Assembly (NCBI GenBank): GCA_030386875.1
Contig: JASJYW010000026.1
Span: 9,938,246 to 10,002,245 of the forward strand
DNA: 64,000 nucleotides
Reading direction: 5' to 3'
Origin: Morinoia aosen
Taxonomy: Eukaryota > Arthropoda > Malacostraca > Amphipoda > Talitridae
Shown here: positions 11,321-26,580 of the stretch, piece after piece
Numbering within the stretch: position 1 is the first letter of the stretch
How the letters are laid out: each line of letters begins with the position of its first letter
Program-made: the position numbers and the translations under genes
The notes under the pieces: generated by a model
Databases searched by the model: none
The model's input: the letters and a program-made list of their open reading frames with translations, nothing else
Told to the model about the DNA's origin: nothing

Positions 11321-14120
11321 AAACGACGAGATTTTCACCGCATTCGGCCTAGGAATGGCCCAAAACACGCATTTTAGCTCTGTCGACCGTGGAAACGGCT
11401 AAATATGCACTTTCCGCCTATGTCGCCACGGGAAACAGCAAACGACGTGATTTTCACCGCATTCGGTCTAGGAATGGCCAAAAACACGCATTTTAGCTCT
11501 GTCGACCGTGGAATCGGCTAAATATGCACTTTCCGCCTATGTCGCCACGGGAAACAGCAACGACGTGATTTTCACCGCATTCGGCCTAGGAATGGCCCAA
11601 AACACGCATTTTAGCTCTGTCGACCGTGGAAACGGATAAATATGCACTTTCCGCCTATGTCGCCACGGGAAATAGCAAACGACGTGATTTTCACCGCATT
11701 CGGCCTAGGAATGGCCGAAAACACGCATTTTAGCTCTGTCGACCGTGTAATCGGCTAAATATGCACTTTCCGCCTATGTCGCCACGGAAAACAGCTAACG
11801 ACGTGATTTTCACCGCATTCGGCCTAGGAATGGCCAAAAACACGCATTTTAGCCCTGTCGACCGTGGAAACGGCTAAATATGCACTTTCCGCCTATGTCG
11901 CCACGGGAAACAGCAAACGACGTGATTTTCACCACATTCGGCCTAGGAATGGCCCTAAACACGCATTTTAGCTCTGTCGACCGTGGAATCGGCTACATAT
12001 GCACTTTCCGCCTATGTCGCCACGGTAAACAGCAAACGACGTGATTTTCACCGCATTCGGCCTAGGAATGGCCCAAAACACGCATTTTAGCTCTGTCGAC
12101 CGTGGAATCGGCTAAATATGCACTTTCCGCCTATGTCGCCACGGGAAACAGCAAACGACGTGATTTTCACCGCATTCGGCCAAGGAATGGCCCAAAACAC
12201 GCATTTTAGCTCTGTCGACCGTGGAATCGGCTAAATATGCACTTTCCGCCTATGTCGCCACGGGAAACAGCAAACGACGTGATTTTCACCGCATTCGGCC
12301 TAGGAATGGCCCAAAACACGCATTTTAGCTCTGTCGACCGTTGAAACGGCTAAATATGCACTTTCCGCCTATGTCGCCACGGGAAATAGCAAACGGCGTG
12401 ATTTTCACCGCATTCGGCCTAGGAATGGCCAAAAACACGCATTTTAGCCCTGTCGACCGTGGAATCGGCTAAATATGCACTTTCCGCCTATGTCGCCACG
12501 GGAAACAGCAAACGACGTGATTTTCACCGCATTCGGCCTAGGAATGGCCCAAAACACGTATTTTAGCTCTGTCGACCGTGGAATCGGCTAAATATGCACT
12601 TTCCGCCTATGTCGCCACGGGAAACAGCAAACGACGTGATTTTCACCGCATTCGGCCTAGGAATGGCCCAAAACACGCATTTTAGCCCTGTCGACCGTGG
12701 AATCGGCTAAATATGCACTTTCCGCCTATGTCGCCACGGGAAACAGTAAACGACGTGATTTTCACCGCATTCGGCCTAGGAATGGCCCAAAACACGCATT
12801 TTAGCCCTGTCGACCGTGGAATCGGCTAAATATGCACTTTCCGCCTATGTCGCCACGGGAAACAGCAAACGACGTGATTTTCACCGCATTCGGCCTAGGA
12901 ATGGCCAAAAACACGCATTTTAGCCCTGTCGACCGTGGAATCGGCTAAATATGCGCTTTCCGCCTATGTCGCCACGGGAAACAGCAAACGACGTGATTTT
13001 CACCGCATTCGGCCTAGGAATGGCCCAAAACACGCATTTTAGCTCTGTCGATCGTGGAATCGGCTAAATATGCACTTTCCGCCTATGTCGCCACGGGAAA
13101 CTGCAAAAGACGTGATTTTCACCGCATTCGGCCTAGGAATGGCCCAAAACACGCATTTTAGCTCTGTCGACCGTGGAATCGGCTAAATATGCACTTTCCG
13201 CCTATGTCGCCACGGGAAACAGCAAACGACGTGATGTTCACCGCATTCGGCCTAGGAATGGCCCAAAACACGCATTTTAGCTCTGTCGACCGTGGAAACG
13301 GCTAAATATGCACTTTCCGCCTATGTCGCCACGGGAAACAGCAAACGACGTGATTTTCACCGCATTCGGCCTAGGAATGGCCCAAAACACGCATTTTAGC
13401 CCTGTCGACCGTGGAAACGGCTAAATATACACTTTCCGCCTATGTCGCCCCGGGAAACAGCAAACGACGTGATTTTCACCGCATTCGGCCTAGGAATGGC
13501 CCAAAACACGCATTTTAGCTCTGTCGACCGTGTAAATGGCTAAATATGCACTTTCCGCCTATGTCGCCACGGGAAACAGCAAACGACGTGATTTCCACCG
13601 CATTCAGCCTAGGAATGGCCAAAAACACGCATTTTAGCCCTGTCGACCGTGGAATCGGCTAAATATGCACTTTCCGCCTATGTCGCCACGGGAAACAGCA
13701 AACGACGTGATTTTCACCGCATTCGGCCTAAGAATGGCCCAAAACACGCGTTTTAGCCCTGTCGACCGTGGACACGGCTAAATATGCACTTTCCGCCTAT
13801 GTCGCCACGGGAAACAGCAAACGACGTGATTTTCACCGCATTCGGCCTAGGAATGGCCCAAAACACGCATTTTAGCTCTGTCGACCGTGGAAACGGCTAA
13901 ATATGCACTTTCCGCCTATGTCGCCACGGGAAACAGCGAACGACGTGATTTTCACCGCATTCGGCCTAGGAATGGCCCAAAACACGCATTTTAGCTCTGT
14001 CGACCGTGGAAACGGCTAAATATGCATTTTCCGCCTATGTCGCCACGGGAAACAGCAAACGACGTGATTTTCACCGCATTCGGCCTAGGAATGGCCCAAA
14101 ACACGCATTTTAGCTCTGTC

Positions 14121-15060
14121 GACCGTGAAAACGGCTAAATATGCACTTTCCGCCTATGTCGCCAAGGGAAACAGCAAACGACGTGATTTTCACCGCATTC
14201 GGCCTAGGAATGGCCCAAAACACGCATTTTAGCTCTGTCGACAGTGGAAACGGCTATATATGCACTTTCCGCCTACGTTGCCACGGAAAACAGCAAACGT
14301 CGTGATTTTCACCGCATTCGGCCTAGGAATGGCCTAAAACACGCATTTTAGCTCTGTCGACCGTGGAAACGGCTAAATATGCACTTTCCGCCTATGTCGC
14401 CACGGAAAACAGCAAACGACTTGATTTTCACCGCATTCGGCCTAGGAATGGCCCAAAACACGCATTCTAGCTCTGTCGACCGTGGAAACGGCTAAATATG
14501 CACTTTCCGCCTATGTCGCCACGGGAAACAGCAAACGACGTGATTTTCACCGCATTCGGCCTAGGAATGGCCCAAAACACGCATTTTAGCTCTGTCGACC
14601 GTGAAAACGGCTAAATATGCACTTTCCGCCTATGTCGCCAAGGGAAACAGCAAACGACGTGATTTTCACCGCATTCGGCCTAGGAATGGCCCAAAACACG
14701 CATTTTAGCTCTGTCGACAGTGGAAACGGCTATATATGCACTTTCCGCCTATGTTGCCACGGAAAACAGCAAACGTCGTGATTTTCACCGCATTCGGCCT
14801 AGGAATGGCCTAAAACACGCATTTTAGCTCTGTCGACCGTGGAAACGGCTAAATATGCACTTTCCGCCTATGTCGCCACGGAAAACAGCAAACGACTTGA
14901 TTTTCACCGCATTCGGCCTAGGAATGGCCCAAAACACGCATTTTAGCCCTGTCGACCGTGGAAACGGCTAAATATGCACTTTCCGCCTATGTCGCCACGG
15001 GAAACAGCAAACGACGTGATTTTCACCGCATTCGGCCTAGGATTGGCCCAAAACACGCAT
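14121..15060 (+). repeat. Tandem 4-unit duplication (476 bp)
   Basis: The ordered variants GACCGTGAAAACGG, GCCAAGGGAAAC, GACAGTGG with CTATATATGC, AAACGTCGTG and ACGACTTGA occur starting at 14121 and again at 14597, exactly 476 bp (4 x 119) apart. The second copy starts to differ after about 14940. Confidence 0.9.
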
Positions 15061-16506
15061 TTTATCTCTGTCGACCGTGGAAACGGCTAAATATGCACTT
15101 TCCGCCTATGTCGCCACGGGAAACTGCAAACGACGTGATTTTCACCGCATTCGGCCTAGGAATGGCCCAAAACACGCATTTTAGCTCTGTCGACCGTGGA
15201 AACGGATAAATATGCACTTTCCGCCTATGTCGCCACGTGAAACAGCAAACGACGTGATTTTCACCGCATTCGGCTTAGGAATGGCCCAAAACACGCATTT
15301 TAGCTCTGTCGACCGTGGAATCGGCTAAATATGCACTTTCCGCCTATGTCGCCACGGGAAACAGCAAACGACGTGATTTTCACCGCATTCGGCCTAGGAA
15401 TGGCCCAAAACACACATTTTAGCTCTGTCGACCGTGGAATCGGCTAAATATGCACTTTTCGCCTATGACGCCACGGGAAACAGCAAACGACATGATTTTC
15501 ACCGTATTCGGCCTAGGAATGGCCCAAAACACGCATTTTAGCTCTGTCGACCGTGGAATCGGCTAAATATGCACTTTCCGCCTATGTCGCCACGGGAAAC
15601 AGCAAACGACGTGATTTTCACCGCATTCGGCCTAGGAATGGCCCAAAACACGCATTTTAGCTCTGTCGACCGTGGAATCGGCTAAATATGCACTTTTCGC
15701 CTATGTCGCCACGGGAAACAGCAAACGACGAGATTTTCACCGCATTCGGCCTAGGAATGGCCCAAAACACGCATTTTTGCTCTGTCGACCGTGGAAACGG
15801 CTAAATATGCACTTTCCGCCTATGTCGCCACGGGAAACAGCAAACCGACGTGATTTTCACCGCATTCGGCCTAGGAATGGCCCAAAACACGCATTTTAGC
15901 TCTGTCGACCGTGGAATCGGCAAAATATGCACTTTCCGCCTATGTTGCCACGAAAAAACAGCAAAACGACGTGATTTTCACAGCATTCGGCCTAGGAATG
16001 GCCCAAAACACGCATTCTAGCCCTGTCGACCGTGGAAACGGTTAAATATGCACTTTCCGCCTATGTCGCCACGGGAAACAGCAAACGACGTGATTTTCAA
16101 CGCATTCGGCCTAGGATTGGCCCAAAACACGCATTTTATCTAAGTCGACCGTGGAAACGGCTAAATATGCACTTTCCGCCTATGTCGCCACGGGAAACTG
16201 CAAACGACGTGATTTTCACCGCATTCGGCCCAGGAATGGCCAAAAACACGCATTTTAGCCCTGTCGACCGTGGAAACGGCTAAATATGCACTTTCCGCCT
16301 ATGTCGCCACGGGAAACAGCAAACGACGTGATTTTCACCGCATTCGGCCTAGGAATGGCCCAAAACACGCATTTTAGCTCTGTCGACCGTGGAAACGGCT
16401 AAATATGCACTTTCCGCCTATGTCGCCACGTGAAACAGCAAACGACGTGATTTTCCCCGCATTCGGCTTAGAAATGGCCCAAAACACGCATTTTAGCTCT
16501 GTCGAC

Positions 16507-17920
16507 CGTGGAATCGGCTAAATATGCACTTTCCGCCTATGTCGCCACGGGAAACAGCAAACGACGTGATTTTCACCGCATTCGGCCTAGGAATGGCCCA
16601 AAACACGCATTTTAGCTCTGTCGATCGTGGAATCGGTTAAATATGCACTTTTCGCCTATGTCGCCACGGGAAACAGCAAACGACGAGATTTTCACCGCAT
16701 TCGGCCTAGGAATGGCCCAAAACACGCATTTTAGCTCTGTCGATCGTGGAAACGGCTAAATATGCACTTTCCGCCTATGTCGCCACGGGAAACAGCAAAC
16801 GACGTGATTTTCACCGCATTCGGCCTAGGAATGGCCCAAAACACGCATTTTAGCTCTGTCGACCGTGGAATCGGCTAAATATGCACTTTCCGCCTATGTC
16901 ACCACGGGAAACGGCAAGCGACGTGATTTTCACCGCATTCGGCTTAGGAATGGCCCAAAACACGCATTTTAGCTCTGTCGACCGTGGAAACGGCTAAATA
17001 TGCACTTTCCGCCTATGTCGCCACGGGAAACTGCAAACGACGTGATTTTCACCGCATTCGGCCTAGGAATGGCCAAAAACACGCATTTTAGCCCTGTCGA
17101 CCGTGGAAACGGCTAAATATGCACTTTCCGCCTATGTCGCCACGGGAAACTGCAAACGACGTGATTTTCACCGCATTCGGCCTAGGACTGGCCCAAAACA
17201 CGCATTTTAGCTCTGTCGACCGTGGAATCGGCTAAATATGCACTTTCCGCCTATGTCGCCACGGGAAACAGCAAACGACGTGATTTTCACCGCATTCGGC
17301 CTAGGAATGGCCCAAAACACGCATTTTAGCTCTGTCGATCGTGGAATCGGTTAAATATGCACTTTTCGCCTATGTCGCCACGGGAAACAGCAAACGACGA
17401 GATTTTCACCGCATTCGGCCTGGGAATGGCCCAAAACACGCATTTTAGCTCTGTCGATCGTGGAAACGGCTAAATATGCACTTTCCGCCTATGTCGCCAC
17501 GGGAAACAGCAAACGACGTGATTTTCACCGCATTCGGCCTAGGAATGGCCCAAAACACGCATTTTAGCTCTGTCGACCGTGGAATCGGCTAAATATGCAC
17601 TTTCCGCCTATGTCACCACGGGAAACGGCAAGCGACGTGATTTTCACCGCATTCGGCTTAGGAATGGCCCAAAACACGCATTTTAGCTCTGTCGACCGTG
17701 GAAACGGCTAAATATGCACTTTCCGCCTATGTCGCCACGGGAAACTGCAAACGACGTGATTTTCACCGCATTCGGCCTAGGAATGGCCAAAAACACGCAT
17801 TTTAGCCCTGTCGACCGTGGAAACGGCTAAATATGCACTTTCCGCCTATGTCGCCGCGGGAAACAGCAAACGACGTGATTTTCACCGCATTCGGCCTAGG
17901 ACTGGCCCAAAACACGCATT
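16507..17920 (+). repeat. Tandem 6-unit duplication (714 bp)
   Basis: The markers TCGATCGTGG with CGGTTAAATA, CGACGAGAT, a second TCGATCGTGG, CACCACGGGAAACGGCAAGC and CTAGGACTGG appear in the same order in two adjacent copies. The first marker is at 16621 and 17335, exactly 714 bp (6 x 119) apart. Confidence 0.9.
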
Positions 17921-18768
17921 TTAGCTCTGTTGACCGTGGCAACGGCTAAATATGCACTTTCCGCCTATGTCGCCACGTGAAACAGCAAACGACGTGATTT
18001 TCCCTGCATTCGGCTTAGAAATGGCCCAAAACACGCATTTTAGCTCTGTCGACCGTGGAAACGGCTAAATATGCACTTTCCGCCTATGTCGCCACGGGAA
18101 ACTGCAAACGACGTGATTTTCACCGCATTCGGCCTAGGAATGGCCAAAAACACGCATTTTAGCCCTGTCGACCGTGGAATCGGCTAAATATGCACTATCC
18201 GCCTATGTCGCCACGGGAAACAGCAAACGACGAGATTTTCACCGCATTCGGCCTAGGAATGGCCTAAAACACGCATTTTAGCTCTGTCGACCGTGGAAAC
18301 GGATAAATATGCACTTTCCGCCTATGTCGCCACGTGAAACAGCAAACGACGTGATTTTCACCGCATTCGGCTTAGGAATGGCCCAAAACACGCATTTTAG
18401 CTCTGTCGACCGTGGAATCGGCTAAATATGCACTTTCCGCCTATGTCGCCACGGGAAACAGCAAACGACGTGATTTTCACCGCATTCGGCCTAGGAATGG
18501 CCCAAAACACACATTTTAGCTCTGTCGACCGTGGAATCGGCTAAATATGCACTTTCCGCCTATGTCGCCACGGGAAACAGCAAACGACATGATTTTCACC
18601 GTATTCGCCTAGGAATGGCCCAAAACACGCATTTTAGCTCTGTCGACCGTGGAATCGGCTAAATATGCACTTTCCGCCTATGTCGCCACGGGAAACAGCA
18701 AACGACGTGATTTTCAACCGCATTCGGCCTAGGAATGGCCCAAAACACGCATTTTAGCTCTGTCGACC

Positions 18769-21700
18769 GTGGAATCGGCTAAATATGCAATTTTCGCCTA
18801 TGTCGCCACGGGAAACAGCAAACGACGAGATTTTCACCGCATTCGGCCTAGGAATGGCCCAAAACACGCATTTTTGCTCTGTCGACCGTGGAAACAGCTA
18901 AATATGCACTTTCCGCCTATGTCGCCACGGGAAACAGCAAACGACGTGATTTTCACCGCATTCGGCCTAGGAATGGCCCAAAACACGCATTTTAGCTCTG
19001 TCGACCGTGGAATCGGCTAAATATGCACTTTCCGCCTATGTCGCCACGAAAAACAGCAAACGACGTGATTTTCACAGCATTCGGCCTAGGAATGGCCCAA
19101 AACACGCATTCTAGCCCTGTCGACCGTGGAAACGGTTAAATATGCACTTTCCGCCTATGTCGCCACGGGAAACAGCAAACGACGTGATTTTCAACGCATT
19201 CGGCCTAGGATTGGCCCAAAACACGCATTTTATCTAAGGTCGACCGTGGAAACGGCTAAATATGCACTTTCCGCCTATGTCGCCACGGGAAACAGCAAAA
19301 CGACGTGATTTTCACCGCATTCGGCCTAGGAATGGCCCAAAACACGCATTTTAGCTCTGTCGATCGTGGAATCGGCTAAATATGCACTTTTCGCCTATGT
19401 CGCCACGGGAAACAGCAAACGACGAGATTTTCACCGCATTCGGCCTAGGAATGGCCCAAAACACGCATTTTAGCTCTGTTGACCGTGGAAACGGCTAAAT
19501 ATGCACTTTCCGCCTATGTCGCCACGTGAAACAGCAAACGACGTGATTTTCCCCGCATTCGGCTTAGAAATGGCCCAAAACAACGCTTTTTAGCTCTGTC
19601 GACCGTGGAAACGGCTAAATATGCACTTTCCGCCTATGTCGCCACGGGAAACTGCAAACGACGAGATTTTCACCGCATTCGGCCTAGGAATGGCCCAAAA
19701 CACGCATTTTAGCTCTGTCGACCGTGGAATCGGCTAAATATGCACTTTCCGCCTATGTCGCCACGGGAAACAGCAAACGACATGATTTTCACCGTATTCG
19801 GCCTAGGAATGGCCCAAAACACGCATTTTAGCTCTGTCGACCGTGGAATCGGCTAAATATGCACTTTCCGCCTATGTCGCCACGGGAAACATCAAACGAC
19901 GTGATTTTCACCGCATTCGGCCTAGGAATGGCCCAAAACACGCATTTTAGCTCTGTCGACCGTGGAATCGGCTAAATATGCAATTTTCGCCTATGTCGCC
20001 ACGGGAAACAGCAAACGACGAGATTTTCACCGCATTCGGCCTAGGAATGGCCCAAAACACGCATTTTTGCTCTGTCGACCGTGGAAACAGCTAAATATGC
20101 ACTTTCCGCCTATGTCGCCACGGGAAACAGCAAACGACGTGATTTTCACCGCATTCGGCCTAGGAATGGCCCAAAACACGCATTTTAGCTCTGTCGACCG
20201 TGGAATCGGCTAAATATGCACTTTCCGCCTATGTCGCCACGAAAAACAGCAAACGACGTGATTTTCACAGCATTCGGCCTAGGAATGGCCCAAAACACGC
20301 ATTCTAGCCCTGTCGACCGTGGAAACGGTTAAATATGCACTTTCCGCCTATGTCGCCACGGGAAACAGCAAACGACGTGATTTTCAACGCATTCGGCCTA
20401 GGATTGGCCCGAAACACGCATTTTATCTAAGTCGACCGTGGAAACGGCTAAATATGCACTTTCCGCCTATGTCGCCACGGGAAACAGCAAACGACGTGAT
20501 TTTCACCGCATTCGGCCTAGGAATGGCCCAAAACACGCATTTTAGCTCTGTCGATCGTGGAATCGGCTAAATATGCACTTTTCGCCTATGTCGCCACGGG
20601 AAACAGCAAACGACGAGATTTTCACCGCATTCGGCCTAGGAATGGCCCAAAACACGCATTTTAGCTCTGTTGACCGTGGAAACGGCTAAATATGCACTTT
20701 CCGCCTATGTCGCCACGTGAAACAGCAAACGACGTGATTTTCCCCGCATTCGGCTTAGAAATGGCCCAAAACACGCATTTTAGCTCTGTCGACCGTGGAA
20801 ACGGCTAAATATGCACTTTCCGCCTATGTCGCCACGGGAAACTGCAAACGACGAGATTTTCACCGCATTCGGCCTAGGAATGGCCCAAAACACGCATTTT
20901 AGCTCTGTCGATCGTGGAATCGGCTAAATATGCACTTTTCGCCTATGTCGCCACGGGAAACAGCAAACGACGAGATTTTCACCGCATTCGGCCTAGGAAT
21001 GGCCCAAAACACGCATTTTAGCTCTGTTGACCGTGGAAACGGCTAAATATGCACTTTCCGCCTATGTCGCCACGTGAAACAGCAAACGACGTGATTTTCC
21101 CCGCATTCGGCTTAGAAATGGCCCAAAACACGCTTTTTAGCTCTGTCGACCGTGGAAACGGCTAAATATGCACTTTCCGCCTATGTCGCCACGGGAAACT
21201 GCAAACGACGAGATTTTCACCGCATTCGGCCTAGGAATGGCCCAAAACACGCATTTTAGCTCTGTCGACCGTGGAATCGGCTAAATATGCACTTTCCGCC
21301 TATGTCGCCACGGGAAACAGCAAACGACATGATTTTCACCGTATTCGGCCTAGGAATGGCCCAAAACACGCATTTTAGCTCTGTCGACCGTGGAATCGGC
21401 TAAATATGCACTTTCCGCCTATGTCGCCACGGGAAACAGCAAACGACGTGATTTGCACCGCATTCGGCCTAGGAATGGCCCAAAACACGCATTTTAGCTC
21501 TGTCGACCGTGGAATCGGCTAAATATGCAATTTTCGCCTATGTCGCCACGGGAAACAGCAAACGACGAGATTTTCACCGCATTCGGCCTAGGAATGGCCC
21601 AAAACACGCATTTTTGCTCTGTCGACCGTGGAAACAGCTAAATATGCACTTTCCGCCTATGTCGCCACGGGAAACAGCAAACGACGTGATTTTCACCGCA

Positions 21701-22400
21701 TTCGGCCTAGGAATGGCCCAAAACACGCATTTTAGCTCTGTCGACCGTGGAATCGGCTAAATATGCACTTTCCGCCTATGTCGCCACGAAAAACAGCAAA
21801 CGACGTGATTTTCACAGCATTCGGCCTAGGAATGGCCCAAAACACGCATTCTAGCCCTGTCGACCGTGGAAACGGTTAAATATGCACTTTCCGCCTATGT
21901 CGCCACGGGAAACAGCAAACGACGTGATTTTCAACGCATTCGGCCTAGGATTGGCCCGAAACACGCATTTTATCTAAGTCGACCGTGGAAACGGCTAAAT
22001 ATGCACTTTCCGCCTATGTCGCCACGGGAAACAGCAAACGACGTGATTTTCACCGCATTCGGCCTAGGAATGGCCCAAAACACGCATTTTAGCTCTGTCG
22101 ATCGTGGAATCGGCTAAATATGCACTTTTCGCCTATGTCGCCACGGGAAACAGCAAACGACGAGATTTTCACCGCATTCGGCCTAGGAATGGCCCAAAAC
22201 ACGCATTTTAGCTCTGTTGACCGTGGAAACGGCTAAATATGCACTTTCCGCCTATGTCGCCACGTGAAACAGCAAACGACGTGATTTTCCCCGCATTCGG
22301 CTTAGAAATGGCCCAAAACACGCATTTTAGCTCTGTCGACCGTGGAAACGGCTAAATATGCACTTTCCGCCTATGTCGCCACGGGAAACTGCAAACGACG
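18769..22400 (+). repeat. Threefold higher-order block, spacings 10 and 13 units
   Basis: A run of marked units (GCAATTTTCGCC; AACAGCTAAATA; CACGAAAAACAG with CACAGCATTC; AACGGTTAAATA; CATTTTATCTAAG) starts at 18769, 19962 and 21509. The spacings are 1193 bp (10 units plus 3 bp) and 1547 bp (exactly 13 units). A fourth, more diverged relative starts near 15672. Copies two and three are nearly identical over more than 700 bp. Confidence 0.9.
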
Positions 22401-22800
22401 AGATTTTCACCGCATTCGGCCTAGGAATGGCCCAAAACACGCATTTTAGCTCTGTCGACCGTGGAATCGGCTAAATATGCACTTTCCGCCTATGTCACCA
22501 CGGGAAACGGCAAGCGACGTGATTTTCACCGCATTCAGCCTAGGAATGGCCCAAAACACGCATTTTAGCTCTGTCGACCGTGGAATCGGCTGAATATGCA
22601 CTTTCCGCCTATGTCGCCACGGGAAACAGCAAACGACGTGATTTTCACCGCATTCGGCCTAGGAATGGCCAAAAACACGCATTTTAGCTCTGTCGACCGT
22701 GGAAACGGCTAAATATGCACTTTCCGCCTATGTCGCCACGGGAAACAGCAAACGACGTTATTTTCACCGCATTCGGCCTAGGAATGGCCCAAAACACGCA

Positions 22801-24050
22801 TTTTAGCCCCGTCGACCGTGGAAACGGCTAAATATGCACTTTCCGCCTATGTCGCCACGGGAAACAGCAAACGACGTGATTTTCACCGCATTCGGCCTAG
22901 GATTGGCCCAAAACACGCATTTTATCTCTGTCGACCGTGGAAACGGCTAAATATGCACTTTCCGCCTATGTCGCCACGGGAAACTGCAAACGACGTGATT
23001 TTCACCGCATTCGGCCTAGGAATGGCCAAAAACACGCATTTTAGCCCTGTCGACCGTGGAAACGGCTAAATATGCACTTTCCGCCTATGTCGCCACGGGA
23101 AACAGCAAACGACGTGATTTTCACCGCATTCGGCCTAGGACTGGCCCAAAACACGCATTTTAGCTCTGTTGACCGTGGAAACGGCTAAATATGCACTTTC
23201 CGCCTATGTCGCCACGTGAAACAGCAAACGACGTGATTTTCCCCGCATTCGGCTTAGAAATGGCCCAAAACACGCATTTTAGCTCTGTCGACCGTGGAAT
23301 CGCCTAACTATGCACTTTCCGCCTATGTCGCCACGGGAAACAGCAAACGACGTGATTTTCACCGCATTCGGCCTAGGAATGGCCCAAAACACGCATTTTA
23401 GCCCTGTCGACCGTGGAATCGGCTAAATATGCACTTTCCGCCTATGTCGCCACGGAAACAGCAAACGACGTGATTTTCACCGTATTCGGCCTAGGAATAG
23501 TCCGAAACACGCATTTTAGCTCTGTCGACCGTGGAATCGGCTAAATATTCACTTTCCGCCTACGTTGCCACGGGAAACAGTAAACGACGTGATTTTCAGC
23601 GCATTCGGCCTAGGAATGGCCCAAAACACGCATTTTAGCTCTGTCGACCGTGGAATCGGCTAAATATGCACTTTCCGCCTATGTCGCCACGGGAAACGGC
23701 AAGCGACGTGATTTTCACCGCATTCGGCCTAGGAATGGCCCAAAACACGCATTTTAGCCCCGTCGACCGTGGAAACGGCTAAATATGCACTTTCCGCCTA
23801 TGTCGCCACGGGAAACAGCAAACGACGTGATTTTCACCGCATTCGGCCTAGGATTGGCCCAAAACACGCATTTTATCTCTGTCGACCGTGGAAACGGCTA
23901 AATATGCACTTTCCGCCTATGTCGCCACGGGAAACTGCAAACGACGTGATTTTCACCGCATTCGGCCTAGGAATGGCCAAAAACACGCATTTTAGCCCTG
24001 TCGACCGTGGAAACGGCTAAATATGCACTTTCCGCCTATGTCGCCACGGG
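22801..24050 (+). repeat. 8-unit spaced duplication
   Basis: A unit with the rare GCCCCGTCGACC junction, followed by CTAGGATTGG, CATTTTATCTCTG and GAAACTGCAAACG units, begins near 22807 and again near 23758. The copies are 951 bp apart, one base short of 8 units. A more distant relative of the same trio lies at 14958-15209. Confidence 0.85.
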
Positions 24051-24958
24051 AAACAGCAAAAGACGTGATTTTCACCGCATTCGGCCTAGGAATGGCCCAA
24101 AACACGCATTTTAGCTCTCTCGACCGTGGAAACTGCTAAATATGCACTTTCCGCCTATGTCGCCACAGGAAACAGCAAACGACGTGATTTTCACCGCATT
24201 CGGCCTAGGAATGGTCCAAAAGACGCATTTTAGCTAGGTCGACCGTGGAATCTGCTAAATATGCACTTTCCGCCTATGTCGCCACGGGAAACAGCAAACG
24301 ACGTGATTTTCACCGCATTCGGCCTAGGAATGGCCCAAAACACGCATTTTAGCTCTGTCGCCGTGGAATCGGCTAAATATGCACTTTCCGCCTATGTCGC
24401 CACGGGAAACAGCAAAGGACGTGATTTTCACCGCATTCGGCCTAGGAATGGCCCAAAACACGCATTTTAGTTCTGTCGACCGTGGAATCGGCTAAATATG
24501 CACTTTCCGCCCATGTCGCCACGGGAAACAGCAAACGACGTGATTTTCACCGCATTCGGCCTAGGAATGGCCCAAAACACGCATTTTAGCTATGTCGACC
24601 GTGGAAACGGCTAAATATGCACTTTCCGCCTATGTCGCCACGGAAAACAGCAAACGACGTGATTTTCACCGCATTCGGCCTAGGAATGGCCAAAAAACAC
24701 GCATTTTAGCCCTGTCGACCGCGGAATCGGCTAAATATGCACTTTCCGCCTATGTCGCCTCGGGAAACAGCAAACGACGTGATTTTCACCGCATTCGGCC
24801 TAGGAATGGCCCAAAACACGCATTTTAGCTCTGTCGACCGTGGAAACGGCTAAATATGCACTTTCCGCCTATGTCGCCACGGGAAACAGCAAACGACGTG
24901 ATTTTCACCGCATTCGGCCTAGGAACGGCCAAAAACACGCATTTTAGCCCTGTCGACC

Positions 24959-25435
24959 GTGGAATCGGCTAAATATGCACTTTCCGCCTATGTCGCCTTG
25001 GGAAACAGCAAACGACGTGATTTTCACCGCATTCGGCCTAGGAATGGCCCAAAACACGCATTTCAGCCCTGTCGACCGTGGAAACGGCTAAATATGCACT
25101 TTCCGCCTATGTCGCCACGGGAAACAGCAAACGACCTGATTTTCACCGCATTCGGCCTAGGAATGGCCCAAAACACGCATTTTAGCTCTGTCGACCGTGG
25201 AATCGGCTAAATATGCACTTTCCGCCTATGTCGCCACGGGAAACAGCAAACGACGTGATTTTCACCGCATTCGGCCTAGGAATGGCCCAAAACACGCATT
25301 TCAGCCCTGTCGACCGTGGAAACGGCTAAATATGCACTTTCCGCCTATGTCGCCACGGGAAACAGCAAACGACCTGATTTTCACCGCATTCGGCCTAGGA
25401 ATGGCCCAAAACAACGCATTTCAGCTCTGTCGACC
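24959..25435 (+). repeat. Tandem 2-unit duplication (238 bp)
   Basis: A pair of units marked GCATTTCAGCCC and AACGACCTGA is repeated directly, from 24959 and from 25197 (238 bp apart), with near-identical sequence. Confidence 0.85.
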
Positions 25436-26580
25436 GTGGAATCGGCTAAATATGCACTTTCCGCCTATGTCGCCACGGGAAACAGCAAACGACGTGATTT
25501 CACCGCATTCGGCCTAGGAATGGCCCAAAACACGCATTTTAGCTCTGTCGACCGTGGAAACGGCTAAATATGCACTTTCCGCCTATGTCGCCACGGGAAA
25601 CAGCAAACGACGTGATTTTCACCGCATTCGGCCTAGGAATGGCCCAAAACACGCATTTTAGCTCTGTCGACCGTGGAAACGGCTAAATATGCACTTTCCG
25701 CCTATGTCGCCACGGAAAACAGCAAACGACGTGATTTTCACCGCATTCGGCCTAGGAATGGCCCAAAACTCGCATTTTAGCTCTGTCGACCGTGGAATCG
25801 GCTAAATATGCACTTTCCGCCTATGTCGCCACGGGAAACAGCAAACGTCGTGATTTTCACCGCTTTCGGCCTAGGAATGGCCCAAAACACGCATTTTAGC
25901 TCTGTCGACCGTGGAAACGGCTAAATATGCACTTTCCGCCTATGTCGCGACGGGAAACAGCAAACGACGTGATTTTCACCGCATTCGGCCTAGGAATGGC
26001 CCAAAACACGCATTTTAGCTCTGTCGACCGTGGAAACGGCTGAATATGCACTTTCCGCTTATGTCACCACGGGAAACAGCAAACGACGTGATTTTCACCG
26101 CATTCGGCCTAGGAATGGCCCAAAACACGCATTTTAACTCTGTCGACCGTGGAAACTGCTAAATATGCACTTTCCGCCTATGTCGCCACGGGAAACAGCA
26201 AACGACGTGATTTTCACCGCATTCGGCCTAGGAATGGCCCAAAACACGTAATTTAGCTCTGTCGACCGTGGAATCGGCTAAATATGCACTTTCCGCCTAT
26301 GTCGCTACGGGAAACAGCAAACGACGTGATTTTCAACGCATTCGGCCTAGGAATGGCCCAAAACACGCATTTTAGCCCTGTCGACCGTGGAAACGGCTAA
26401 ATATGCACTTTCCGCCTATGTCGCCACGGGAAACAGCAAACGACGTGATTTTCACCGCATTCGGCCTAGGAATGGCCAAAAACACGCATTTTAGCCCTGT
26501 CGACCGTGGAATCGGCTAAATATGCACTTTCCGCCTATGTCGCCACGGGAAACAGCAAACGACGTGATTTTCACCGCATT

